In this document: positions 24,601 to 33,768 of the stretch, piece after piece
Layout of the letters: each line of letters opens with the position of its first letter
How positions within the stretch are numbered: the stretch's first letter is position 1
Assembly: GCA_003152315.1 (NCBI GenBank)
Contig: PLZV01000021.1
Span: 1 to 41,652, forward strand
Direction of reading: 5' to 3'
Length of the DNA: 41,652 nucleotides
Origin: Verrucomicrobiota bacterium
Lineage (GTDB): Bacteria; Verrucomicrobiota; Verrucomicrobiia; Palsa-1439
Program-made: the position numbers and the translations under genes
Notes under the pieces: model-generated
What the model saw: the letters and a program-made list of their open reading frames with translations, nothing else
The model's database searches: none
Told to the model about the DNA's origin: nothing

Positions 24601-27600
24601 CGACCGTGCTGCCGTCGCGCACGAGCTTCACTTCACTCGGCGTCGCCGTGAACTGTTGCACCGCCGCGTCACCGCCGAACAGTTTCACGCGCTGATTCGG
24701 TTCCGCGGCGTTCACTTGAATAACAGCGTCCATTTGCGCGATGCGTTCATGCACCGCGCCCGAATAGGTCGCCGAGAGGATGGAAACATCGTCGGCCCTG
24801 GCGCCAACCGCAAAGAACATCAGCGCAATCAAGGCAACCACCGGCGGCACGCCGCTGGGCGCCGGCGAGGTGCCGGCCAAGCTGTTCTCAGCCGCATTTG
24901 CCCCACCCTGCGCGGCCCAGTACCGGCGCACCAGCCGGACAATGATCGCCAGCACCAGCGCCGGCGGGGCCAGAATCAGCGCCACGTGCAGCAAGCGCCA
25001 CGCAATGAGCATGTGCGTGATGCTGGCAAGCACAAGCGCGAGCCCGATCGTCAAGACTAGACTCTTTGGAAACGCGCTCCGCCACTGCCACCACAGAAGC
25101 CCCAGCCCGATTAGCAACGCGCCGAGTTCCAGTGCGCTACGGATCGTGTTCCGCACACCGCCCGTCATCACCAGGGCCCGGGCCGAAAGTGGTTCATCGC
25201 GCACGTTAAGCACTTTGGTAAACACGAACCGCAACCCTGTTTTTGGAATCTCGATACGAATCGGTCGAATACCGGCAACAGCCGGTTTCGGCGCGCCATT
25301 AACACTCCCAACGCCTCCGCTCAGGGTAGCCGTAACTGCTGGTGGTGGTGGTGGGGTTCCTGCGCTGGACGCAGACGCGGCGAGCGCGTTAACCATGAGT
25401 GTGTCAGCCGCTCCTTCACCAGCAAGCCCCGCTGGCTGCACAGCGCCCCGGGGCAAAGCCTGTGGTTGATTTGCAACTTGCGCCATCGTCCGCTGGACGA
25501 CTTCATTGAAGCCCGCTTCGCTCATAAACGCGACGTGACCATCTGTGAATAATACGTTTCGGCCGTTTCCATTATGATCGGTCGGAGAGTGGGCCAGCAC
25601 CAAATCGGCACCCTCTGACTGCCACCTTCGACCTGCGCCAAGGTACGCAAGCCGCTGTCCGGACGATGGATCGATAAAGACCCTGTCGCTTGTGATAACG
25701 CTGCCGAGCATGTCGTCCAGTGAATTCGGTAGTTGTCCCTGATGTGCCTCCGCGAACATGGCCATCCCGAGCCCGACTTGCTTCAGGTTGCTCAACTCAT
25801 TAGCGCGCCGCGCCTTCTCGCGTGATTGGTTCAACGCAGGCAGCAGCATCGCTGCCATCACAAACGCGATGGCGATAACTGTCAGCACCGCCAGCGCGCC
25901 ACGCCAGCCACGCCGCACCGCCGTGACGACAAACCACAGGATACCTCCCATGATGATAAACCCCAGGAGCATGCCCCGCGTGCTCTGGTAGAGGTAGTCA
26001 TAGAACCGTTCGAATCCGACCCAGGCGTCGTGCAACCGGTACGTCGTGCCCTGCGCGACGGTCATGTTGCCGCCGAAGTTTGCGAGGCGGTGCGTCTCGG
26101 GGACGAACACTTCCCACTCGGCGTAGGTGGTCTGGATGTCGGTCTGCGGCGCGACGAGCACGAGGTCGCGTGGCAGTAGGGTTTTCAGGGTGCCCATCTT
26201 TTGCGCGTAGACGATTTCGACGGCGACGGCCTGGTCGCGATTGGCGCCGCGCGGCAATGGGACGAGGACCTTGTTGCCGTCGCGCTCGGCTTTCACCGCC
26301 TAGCCGCCGACGTAGCACGCCCAGAAGTCCGCGCCGGATGGCAATGTGAAGGTTTGGAATTGCTTCGCATTGTTCTTCACCATGAACGACGCCTGTGTGA
26401 GCATCTCGCCCGCATCGGTCACGACGGTCGTGAGCTGGGTATGGTCGGCCACAGCCTGCAGCACGGGCAATTCTTCAAAGCGCGTCACGTCGACCGCGAG
26501 TTCGTACGCCGGTCCCTCGTACCGATAGGCCAACAACACGGGCCGCGTGATCAGCGCGCGGTCGTTGTCCGCGAGTTCGGATTCGTCGATCCGCCGCAAT
26601 GGCTCCTTGGCCATTTTTTCGGGAAATTGCAGGCTGGCGGCACTGGTAATGGCGATCGAGCCCGTCTCGCGCTCGACATCGAGTGCGTGAACACCCGCGG
26701 CGGGCAACGTGGCATTGTGCGGGTCGAACTGGTAGTCGTAGGTGACGACGAGTGTGTACGCGCCCCACGCCTTGTCCTGCAGCCCAATCGTCCAGGTGTT
26801 GCCCTGTTGTTCCTTGCGGCGGATGTTCGGTCCCGTGAACTCGACGTTCTTGCACTGCGCGGGCAACGTGACGTGGAATTCCTGCACACCCTGGTTGATG
26901 ATCGCATACCGGATCGTCGCGCTGCCGCCCACGAGCCCGTCGCCGACCGTCACGAGGTTGAAAATATCAGCCAGGACGCGCGGCGCGAGCCGTTCCGTTG
27001 CCAGGCTCAGTTTCCACCCGGGTTGATCGACCTGGTACGCGAACAGTTCGTCCGTGCGCGCCGTCAGCGACGTGATGGGAACTTCGCGCAATCCGACCAG
27101 CTCCGCCGTTTTCTACCCGCAATCCAGCCGCGGCCACCGCGCCAATCTGCGCCGTTTCCTTCGCCGCGCCGCTCACGCGCAGCGGTTCCACCACGATCTG
27201 CTCGGGGAAAGTCTTTAGCGGTCTTTCGAGTTGCACCTGCAGATTGCGCGTGCCCAGCACGCGGCTGCCGAAACTGACCTGCAGCTTGCCGTCCGCGACC
27301 TTCCAATCTTCCACACCGTCGCCGCGCACGTCGGCCACCGTGAAATCGCGCAGTGGCGCCAATTCAATCGCATAGATGCCGGCTTTCTCCACACTGAGGG
27401 CGACCGCGTGCGTGGCCAGCAGCCGCGTTTCTTCCAGGCGCACCGTGACGCGATTGGCGACGTTGAGCACGGGCTGGATACGCTGCAGTTTCAGCCCGAG
27501 CACGAACGGGCGGCCATAAAACTGATAGGACGCGAGCGCGCCGCCAAGGGCGTTGATCTGGCGTAAACCCGTCGTCGATTCGAACTCCACGAGCGTGTCT

Positions 27601-28523
27601 TCGCTGGACACGGTGATACCGCCCGATTCGCGCGTGACCTCGAGCGGCTTTGGGGCCGTCAACTGCACCGACAGCGATGCGGTTTCAACCGATTGTTCTG
27701 ACTGCAGCGTGAGACTGTACGATTTCTCGACGGGCTTGATGAACTCGATGGTCAACACTTGATGGTCGCCTTCCGGTTTCACCTGCCAGTCGTGGATTTG
27801 TGCGCCGTCCACGCGCGTGAGGGACTGCGAGCCGGGAATCTCCACGCTGAGCCGCGGCAGGTTGCCCTGGACGATTTCATAACGCAATTGGGTGCTGAAT
27901 TTGATTACAGTCGGCGTAATTTGCACCGCGGCGGTGGTCTCGCTCGTCACCATCGCCTTGCGTGTGAGTTCCGCCGCCTTGCTCTGCCAGCGCAACGACA
28001 CGGTCCGGTCGTCGCCAAGAAACCCGCGGATGTGGGCGTCGGCGCCTTTTTGTTCGGATTCGAGCAGCGTCCCCGTGAGCAGTTGCAATTCGATACCCGG
28101 GCCTGCGGCCTGCGCGCCAACCGAGGCAATGGAAGCGGCCGGGCCGTTGAAGGAGATCTGGTTCCACGGCTCGGCGCGCGTGATCTTCGCGACCACATCG
28201 ACCCGGAACTTGTAGCGGCCAGCTTTCGAAGCGATCAGGCGATACTGGCTGCCGTCGCGCACCAGGCGCAGGGCGGTCGGCAGTTTCGACGCAAAGACCG
28301 CCACGTCGCCTTCGAACAGCGGCGCGGCAACCTCACCGCGGCCGGTCGCTTCGGCATCGATGTCCACGGCAAACCTTGCCTCGATGTCGGAGAGTTTCCC
28401 ATTGTAACGCACTTCACGAAAGACCAGTTCGGCGGCAGGCACGGCGGGCTGGGTGGACTGTTCACCAGCGAAGAGGGTGATCGGGAGTAGTAGAGAAATT
28501 AGCATCGTGGCAACTGGGCGCAT
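21674..28523 (-). pseudogene. Very large tandem-duplicated envelope protein gene, broken by one frameshift and one amber codon
   Basis: Read minus from ATG 28523 (GGAGG 5 bases upstream), the frame encodes a signal peptide (MLISLLLPITLFAGE) and a beta-rich protein. At 27109-27112 a run of four A shifts the frame; three A would restore GLRVETAELVGLREVP, which aligns without gap to GMQVKTDTFEGLTEVP of the second unit. At 26298-26300 the frame meets TAG after DFWACYVGG. It is then open for 1,540 codons to 21674. Unit 1 (28523 to about 24845) and unit 2 (about 24845-21674) are paralogous throughout: LVRDGS near the start, NIRR, ALDVERETGS/AVAVERETGA, LTTVV, and ends GLRFVFTKVL/GVRHVFTQVL. Unit 2 begins with a signal-like hydrophobic stretch (VVALIALMFFAVGARAD) and ends in a membrane helix plus WRRS. 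Unit 1 contains membrane helices and a prepilin-like segment. Function is unknown; a large cell-surface or periplasmic protein is inferred. Confidence 0.75.
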
Positions 28524-29192
28524 AGCTACCTCCATTCACAACGGGTGGGACACTGAGTTTGAAGCTTTGTTCCGTCTGCGTGAAGCCGTGGTACAGAAAG
28601 TTCTCGCTACGTCACGTAAGAATCCCTTCGATCAGGGCCGCGCGCGACGCGCTGCCAGGCGGTAAAGTTCCTGCGAGCAAGATCCGGGGAATCAAGGCCA
28701 GAGTTTTCATGGCTTCCGCCGCAGGTCAAAAAACGGTAAACCTTCCCCGACGCCCGCCCAATGAAAAAGGAGGTCCATCACAGTACACGGGAATTGACAT
28801 CAGACAACCTCACAACGTTGAACGTGGACGCGATTGAGAAAGCAGCCAACAAGCACTTCGGACACGGCGGCGGCGCAGGGCTGGCTGGTTTCTTCCCCGC
28901 GATCCCAGGAAGGTCTTGCGACTGAACCTCAGGCTCCGCCCTGGCTCTCAATTATGGATGGGTGTGACACCATGAGCATTGTTTATGTTCCGTTTCGACG
29001 TGTGGGCACACATTCCAAACGGCCCACGGTGTCACCCCCAAATTCCTTCGGCCAAGCGCGGGAACTGGAAGCGGTGAGCTCCAGCTTCAACGATACCCGC
29101 GGTTCGAACCCCCCTACGCCACGATAAAATGAAAGCTTCTCGACAATGGAGCCACCTGACAACCTTGTATGGGTCCTTTTGTACACGAGACA
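28524..29192. other. Long upstream region without a convincing gene
   Basis: The stretch between the large gene and the regulatory site has a 54-codon plus-strand ORF (28761-28925, MKKEVHHSTRELTSDN...) with no ribosome binding site. Overlapping frames on both strands look like chance. The complementary words GGGTGTGACACC (near 28960) and GGTGTCACCCC (near 29027) could form a long-range hairpin. If the large gene is transcribed from the site at 29193-29237, this is a ~650-nt leader. Confidence 0.35.
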
Positions 29193-29237
29193 AGTGTAAG
29201 GCCATTCGGCAATCTGCAAAGTAAAAGGCGTGTAAAA
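29193..29237 (-). promoter_or_regulatory. Direct-repeat regulator site with downstream -10-like box, copy 1
   Basis: GTAAAA occurs at 29221 and 29232, an 11-base period, preceded by GCAAA. Read on minus this is TTTTAC-N5-TTTTAC, then 22 bases, then TACACT (29198-29193). The same layout occurs at 31782-31827. The 11-bp period is typical of OmpR/PhoB-type binding. It lies 11 bp past the kinase stop and points towards the large gene. Confidence 0.5.
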
Positions 29238-29247
29238 CTCTGCCGTG

Positions 29248-31101
29248 CTATCGCGGGAGAAAAACCATGAAGACGCTGCCGCCGTCTGATCTGGCTTCGT
29301 AGCTAACAGCACCCCGGTGGGCCTCCGCCAGGGCTTTCACCAACGCCAGGCCGAGACCGAGTCCTGCCGGCGCATCGTCGCGACTGCCGCGCGCAAACGG
29401 ACGAAAGAGCCGTCGCCGCATGTCTGCCGGAATGCCGGGACCACGGTCGCAAACAGAGATCATGGCGCCCGACCCGACCAATCGCCCATCTTCGTGTCCT
29501 TCGTGCCGGCAACTCAACGAAACCTGAATACTCCGATCCTTCGCGGAGCGGCTGTACTTTTCAGCATTATCAATAAGGTTTTGGAGGATCTCCGCGACGG
29601 CATCATGGTCAAACCTCACCGCCGGTAGATCATCGGCAACCGAGAGCTCGATGGGCGCGCCGGCGGCCTCCAACGCAGGGCGCTGGCGGTCGACGCAGTC
29701 GCGTACGACTGCCGCCAGGTCGCCGGACTCGGGGCGCACGTGCAGCGCGCCGCGTTCGAGACGGGTAAAGCCGAGCACGTTGGAAACGACACGGCCCAGC
29801 CGCGCGGCTTCTTCGGCCGCTCGGTGGGCGTAGTCTTTCGTGCGCGACGGATCACCCAATCCCTCGGCCAGCATCTCGCTGTACATACGAAGGCCGGCGA
29901 GCGGTGTGCGCAGTTCGTGGGCGGCAGACGCCGCAAATTGCGAACGCTGACGGGCGAGCTGCTCCGTTTGCCACACCAGCACTACCACGCACAGCCCCGC
30001 AATACCTGCCGCCCCGACGCCGGCCAGAAAAAACTCAAGAAAACTGGCTTCCGAACGATACACCCGCAGGTGGGCGGCATCGAATTCCTTCGCCGCACTG
30101 ACGACGATGTACCAACCGGCGCTCTCAAGACGGGCGGCGACCACGTAGGCTCCAGAGCTTGCGACGGGCAAGAAGCGGGCGGGTAACGCGGCGTTCTTGA
30201 GAGATTCAGTAACGGCTTCATTGGAGATGACAAAACCCTGGACAAGAATGCCTTCGGGTGTGGTGACGTCGCGCAAGGCAACGAGGCTCTGGCCATAGGA
30301 CATTTGCATCGAGCACCACTGGAATCCGCCGACGGCGATGGCGACTTTTTTCTGCTTCTCGTCCTTCGGCGGTGTCGCTCTCCGGACAAGGTTGCTGCCG
30401 CTTTTAAGGTCGGAATAGATTTGGGTGGCTTGCGCATTTTGCTGGTACGCATCGGATTCCATCACTTCGTAGCGCGGCTGCTGCGCCGGTGACTGCACGG
30501 ACGATGGTCCCGAAGACTGGGCCGCGGATTGCTGCGATGGAACCGCCAAAGCCAACAGTGGGGCGGGAACAGACTTTGTCCGGGGTTGTTCCAGGCCTTG
30601 TTGGAGGGATGCCACGCAGGTCGAAGCGCGCGCAGCCAATTGCAAGTCCTTCTGAATACGATGTTCCGCGACGGCCCGCTGCCGATCTGCGGCGTCCAGA
30701 TCTCCTTCGGGCAACGTGGGAAGCGTGACCCGACCGGCGGGATCAATTTGGAAGTAAGCGCGGATAAGCGGATCGGTCGGTCCTTGCGCCAGTGGCGAGG
30801 GGACGACGGAGGCGCCTTCGGACACTCCTTTCGGGTCGTGATAGAGGGATTGATAGTGGTAGAAGGGGCGATTCGATTCCGCTTCGAGCAGCGCGTCGAG
30901 ACGCTCTTGCAGACGCCCCGCAAGTTGCGCGGCGGTGTCCTTCGCAAACCGATGCGGGCCGGCCTCGATCTGCGCCGCGAAGCGCTGCACCTCACGCATA
31001 CCGAGGACGTACCACGCCGCGCACGGCACGACGAGCGCCGCAATCGTCAGCACCAGCGCCAGGGCCGTGCGGCTGTGCAGAAACTTTATGGTTCGCCCCA
31101 T
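29248..31101 (-). CDS. Membrane sensor histidine kinase
   Basis: A 617-residue kinase with a first membrane helix (about 13-33, ALALVLTIAALVVPCAAWYV), a ~330-residue extracytoplasmic sensor region of unrecognised type with a Pro/Ser/Gln-rich stretch, and a second helix (FLAGVGAAGIAGLCVVVLVW). HisKA follows with FAASAAHELRTPLAGLRMYS, and HATPase has NLIDNAEKYSRSAK, ISVCDRGPGIPADMR and APAGLGLGLALVKALAEAHR. It autophosphorylates and passes phosphate to the OmpR-type regulator. Its ATG lies 16 bases inside the regulator gene, so the two are coupled. The signal sensed is unknown. Confidence 0.95.
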   Translation of the reverse strand: MGRTIKFLHSRTALALVLTIAALVVPCAAWYVLGMREVQRFAAQIEAGPHRFAKDTAAQLAGRLQERLDALLEAESNRPFYHYQSLYHDPKGVSEGASVVPSPLAQGPTDPLIRAYFQIDPAGRVTLPTLPEGDLDAADRQRAVAEHRIQKDLQLAARASTCVASLQQGLEQPRTKSVPAPLLALAVPSQQSAAQSSGPSSVQSPAQQPRYEVMESDAYQQNAQATQIYSDLKSGSNLVRRATPPKDEKQKKVAIAVGGFQWCSMQMSYGQSLVALRDVTTPEGILVQGFVISNEAVTESLKNAALPARFLPVASSGAYVVAARLESAGWYIVVSAAKEFDAAHLRVYRSEASFLEFFLAGVGAAGIAGLCVVVLVWQTEQLARQRSQFAASAAHELRTPLAGLRMYSEMLAEGLGDPSRTKDYAHRAAEEAARLGRVVSNVLGFTRLERGALHVRPESGDLAAVVRDCVDRQRPALEAAGAPIELSVADDLPAVRFDHDAVAEILQNLIDNAEKYSRSAKDRSIQVSLSCRHEGHEDGRLVGSGAMISVCDRGPGIPADMRRRLFRPFARGSRDDAPAGLGLGLALVKALAEAHRGAVSYEARSDGGSVFMVFLPR

Positions 31102-31766
31102 GCGTAGCCGATGCCTTTGACGGAAAAAACGATTTTCGGGTCGGAATGATCGCGTTCAATCTTCTGGCGGAGATTGGCAATGGTCACGTCAACGGTGCGC
31201 GTTTCCATGTTCGCATTTGCGCCCCAGACCTGTTCGAGCAATTCGCTGCGCGAAACCGCCCGCGCTTTGTGCCGATGCAACCAACGCAGGATGCCAACCT
31301 CGCGCGGGGTGAGCGGAATAATCCTGGAATCGCGGCGCGCCTCGCAATGCCCAAGGTCAAGGCGACAGCCGTCAACCTCGATGATTTCAGGTTCCGCAGG
31401 CGCGGATTTCGCGCGGCGTCCGAGCGCCGCAATGCGGGCGAGAAGTTCGCGCGTACCGAACGGCTTGGTCACATAGTCGTCCGCGCCGATGCTTAAGCCG
31501 CGCACTTTGTCCTCCTCTGCGCCTTTGGCAGTTAACATGAGAATCGGCAGGTCGGGGCGAACTTTGCGGAGCCGGTGGCAGACCTCGACGCCGTCAAGCT
31601 TGGGCAACATGATGTCGAGCAGGACAAGGTCAAGGTCGGGATCCATGCCGCGTTTGGTTGCCGCGAGACCGTCGGACACCATATCAACCGTGTGGCCTGC
31701 CCCCTTGAGCAAGTCCACCAGCCCGTCCCGCAACAGCAGGTCATCTTCAACGACGAGGATCTTCAT
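31086..31766 (-). CDS. OmpR/PhoB-family response regulator
   Basis: A 226-residue protein. The receiver has ILVVEDDLLLRDGL, phospho-acceptor Asp in DLVLLDIMLPKLDGVE, Thr in ILMLTAKGAE and Lys in YVTKPFGTRELL. The winged-helix DNA-binding domain has IPLTPREVGILRWLHRHKAR, VSRSELLEQVWG, TVDVTIANLRQKIE and VKGIGYAWGE. It binds direct repeats, and the GTAAAA repeat 45 bp upstream of its own ATG is the obvious candidate site, so autoregulation is likely. A near copy of the site lies beyond the end of the partner kinase. Confidence 0.96.
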   Translation of the reverse strand: MKILVVEDDLLLRDGLVDLLKGAGHTVDMVSDGLAATKRGMDPDLDLVLLDIMLPKLDGVEVCHRLRKVRPDLPILMLTAKGAEEDKVRGLSIGADDYVTKPFGTRELLARIAALGRRAKSAPAEPEIIEVDGCRLDLGHCEARRDSRIIPLTPREVGILRWLHRHKARAVSRSELLEQVWGANANMETRTVDVTIANLRQKIERDHSDPKIVFSVKGIGYAWGEP

Positions 31767-31781
31767 GGTGTTCCCAGCGGG

Positions 31782-31827
31782 AGTGTAATCCGCCGCGCCA
31801 GCAGGGCAAAGTAAAACGTATGTAAAA
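31782..31827 (-). promoter_or_regulatory. Direct-repeat regulator site with downstream -10-like box, copy 2
   Basis: GTAAAA at 31811 and 31822 (11-base period), preceded by GCAAA. On minus this gives TTTTAC repeats, 23 bases, then TACACT (31787-31782), giving a predicted start about 9 bases before the regulator ATG at 31766. It matches copy 1 at 19 of 22 positions across the repeat. Confidence 0.55.
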
Positions 31828-31916
31828 ACCGGCTATAAGCGGCAGCTGGCGGTAGAACGGAGCAGCATCGTTTTCATAATCCTCTCGACGCTGTGTTGTG
31901 GTAAAGGTTCCCTCCG

Positions 31917-32459
31917 ATGAAGAAAAGCATTGGCAAGGCGACGCTGGAAATCGTGCAGGGCGACATTACAACCTTGCCAGTGGACGCGATTGTGAACGCG
32001 GCGAACGAATACCTAAAGCACGGTGGCGGCGTGGCAGCCACTATCTCACGCAAGGGTGGGCCAACCATCCAGCAGGAATCCAATGCGCTCATTGAAAAAC
32101 TCGGGCCGCTGTCAACCGGCGAGGTGGTGATTACGAGTGGCGGGAAGCTGCCGGCAAGGTTTGTCATCCACGCTGTCGGCCCAGTCTGGAGCGAGCACAG
32201 CCCGGCGGAAGCCGACGATTTATTGGGCCGAGCGGTGCGGAACTGTTTGGCGCTCGCTGAAGAGAATGGTTTGAAATCAATCGCGTTTCCCGCGATCAGC
32301 ACCGGTATCTATGGGTTCCCCATCGAACGCGCCGCGCCGCTGCTGTTGGGGGAGGCAGCGGATTACCTGCGTGGGCAAACCAAACTCGAGCGGGTGTTGT
32401 TCTGCCTCTACGATGACGCGAGCTATCAGGTCTTCGATTCCGCTTTCGCGGCCCTCTGA
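31917..32459 (+). CDS. Macro-domain protein (ADP-ribose binding or hydrolysing)
   Basis: A 180-residue single macro domain: LEIVQGDITTLPVDAIVNAANEYLKHGGGV (the D-I-T and N-A-A-N loops holding ADP-ribose), LPARFVIHAVGPVW, LAEENGLKSIAFPAISTGIYGFP (the G-I-Y-G-(F/Y)-P loop). This pattern matches the bacterial O-acetyl-ADP-ribose/ADP-ribosyl-protein hydrolase group (YmdB/TTHA0132-like). It is cytoplasmic. The 3' end overlaps the convergent SDR gene by 34 bp. No ADP-ribosyltransferase or sirtuin is nearby. Confidence 0.94.
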   Translation: MKKSIGKATLEIVQGDITTLPVDAIVNAANEYLKHGGGVAATISRKGGPTIQQESNALIEKLGPLSTGEVVITSGGKLPARFVIHAVGPVWSEHSPAEADDLLGRAVRNCLALAEENGLKSIAFPAISTGIYGFPIERAAPLLLGEAADYLRGQTKLERVLFCLYDDASYQVFDSAFAAL

Positions 32460-33238
32460 CCTGTCTGGCGCACGATAAAGTCGAGCAGGCTCGGGGAGAA
32501 CCGTCGCAAGACGATGGCGATTCGTGAGGACAACGTCAACACGACCTGCCGCTTGTGCCGGGCGCAGCCGCGCAGAATGGCGCGGGCGACTTTGGCGGGG
32601 TGCTGGCCTTGGAACGGGCTCATGCGCGCCACGTTGCCGTAGCGGTACATGTTGTCGAAGAACGGCGTGTCCGTGTAGGCCGGCAGAACGGAGATGATTT
32701 CGATTCCCGTGCCGTGCAATTCCATGCGCAACGTGTCGCTCATCGCCAGCAGGGCAAACTTGCTGGCGCAGTAAACGCCATTGCGCGCCGCCACCACGAC
32801 GCTCAGGATGCTGCCGACGTTGACGATTTGGCCAGCCCCCTGTTGCCGCATCTGCGGCAGGACGGCCTGAATGCAACGAAGCGGCCCGAAAAAATTCACT
32901 TCCATCAGAGAACGCGCGTCGTCCGGTGGCGTTTCTGCGATGGAGGCGCGCATGCCGATGCCGGCGTTGTTGACCAGGATATCCACGCGGCCAAGCTGCG
33001 CGATGGTGGTGGCGATGAGCCGGCGCACATCTTCGTCCTTCGTCACGTCGGCAGGGACGACTCGCAGGCGCTCGTGCAGGTCAGGATGCGCGTCCACAAC
33101 CTCCTGCAACTTTGCCTGGGTGCGCGCGGCGAGAACGACGCGGGCGCCTTCCCTGGCAAAAGCGAGGGCAGTCTCCAAGCCGATGCCGCTGGAGGCACCG
33201 GTGACGATGACGACCTTGTCTTGAAAACGCGCGCTCAT
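32426..33238 (-). CDS. Short-chain dehydrogenase/reductase
   Basis: A 270-residue Rossmann protein starting at ATG 33238 (MSARFQDKVVIVTGASSGIG). The cofactor loop is TGASSGIG, NNAG is in VDILVNNAGIGMRASI, the catalytic Ser is in VNVGSILSVVV and the Tyr-Lys pair is in GVYCASKFALLAMSDTLRM. Arg in the second strand (VVLAARTQAKL) favours NADPH. The C-terminal region (HKRQVVLTLSSRIAIVLRRF SPSL) is typical of the DltE/SDR family with an amphipathic tail. Substrate is unknown. The longer frame up to 33751 overlaps the divergent regulator and is not used. Confidence 0.93.
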   Translation of the reverse strand: MSARFQDKVVIVTGASSGIGLETALAFAREGARVVLAARTQAKLQEVVDAHPDLHERLRVVPADVTKDEDVRRLIATTIAQLGRVDILVNNAGIGMRASIAETPPDDARSLMEVNFFGPLRCIQAVLPQMRQQGAGQIVNVGSILSVVVAARNGVYCASKFALLAMSDTLRMELHGTGIEIISVLPAYTDTPFFDNMYRYGNVARMSPFQGQHPAKVARAILRGCARHKRQVVLTLSSRIAIVLRRFSPSLLDFIVRQTGQRAAKAESKT

Positions 33239-33270
33239 CTCTAAATCGATTTCTCTTCTCGGCGGAGTCG

Positions 33271-33287
33271 CGCCATGGTACATGGCG
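33271..33287. promoter_or_regulatory. 7-bp perfect inverted repeat in a divergent promoter
   Basis: CGCCATG (33271-33277), GTA, CATGGCG (33281-33287), between the divergent SDR (start 33238) and regulator (start 33317) genes. GCGCCATG occurs again at the regulator start (33312-33319). It may be a small operator or chance. Confidence 0.3.
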
Positions 33288-33316
33288 GGTGGTCGGATTG
33301 GCAATACTGACGCGCC

Positions 33317-33706
33317 ATGGATGCACACCCCATCAACCCCCCGAAATTGATCCTGGCCATCGACGACGAACCGGAGATCCTCGCGATCATCAAGGAGTGT
33401 CTCGAAATGGAAGGATTTCGGGTACTCACCGCGCCGGGCCCGAAGGAAGGGCTCAAGCTCTACGAAGAACGCGGGCCGGAGATCGGCGTGGTCCTGCTGG
33501 ATTTTCTCATGCCGGACATGACGGGCGATCTGGTCTTCGAATGTCTCCATCAGAAAAATCCCGACGTACGGGTGATTCTCCTGACTGGCTGCGAAGATGC
33601 CGTGGCCCGCAAGATGTTTGAGACCGGGCTGCGCGGCCTCATCCAGAAGCCGTTTTATATCGATGACCTTGTGAACCGCGTTCGCGAGGAACTCAGCCAG
33701 GATTGA
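33317..33706 (+). CDS. Stand-alone receiver-domain response regulator
   Basis: A 129-residue receiver-only protein: LILAIDDEPEILAIIK, phospho-acceptor Asp in VVLLDFLMPDMTGD, Thr in VILLTGCEDA, Lys in LIQKPFYIDD. It is a close paralogue of the regulator at 10211, sharing the (L/V)VFE-x-L and KMF-x2-GLRG blocks. No strong ribosome binding site is seen before ATG 33317, which is followed by a second ATG-like triplet out of frame. It acts by protein contact, partner unknown. Confidence 0.9.
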   Translation: MDAHPINPPKLILAIDDEPEILAIIKECLEMEGFRVLTAPGPKEGLKLYEERGPEIGVVLLDFLMPDMTGDLVFECLHQKNPDVRVILLTGCEDAVARKMFETGLRGLIQKPFYIDDLVNRVREELSQD

Positions 33707-33768
33707 CCGCGGCGGTCGGGGAGCGCGAAACCGTTGGAAAGACCGTGGCAATGCGACTAGAGTAAGTC

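Noticed and set aside
24107-27277. Long plus-strand frames (24107-25060, 26201-27277) opposite the giant gene
   Set aside because: They mirror the codon pattern of the minus-strand gene, whose paralogous units confirm the coding strand.
28761-28925. 54-codon ORF upstream of the giant gene
   Set aside because: No ribosome binding site, unremarkable composition, and overlapping alternative frames of similar length.
29040-29120. tRNA-like word GGTTCGAACCCCCC near 29090
   Set aside because: The flanking bases do not form a T-stem (two mismatches in five pairs), and no acceptor or anticodon arm exists.
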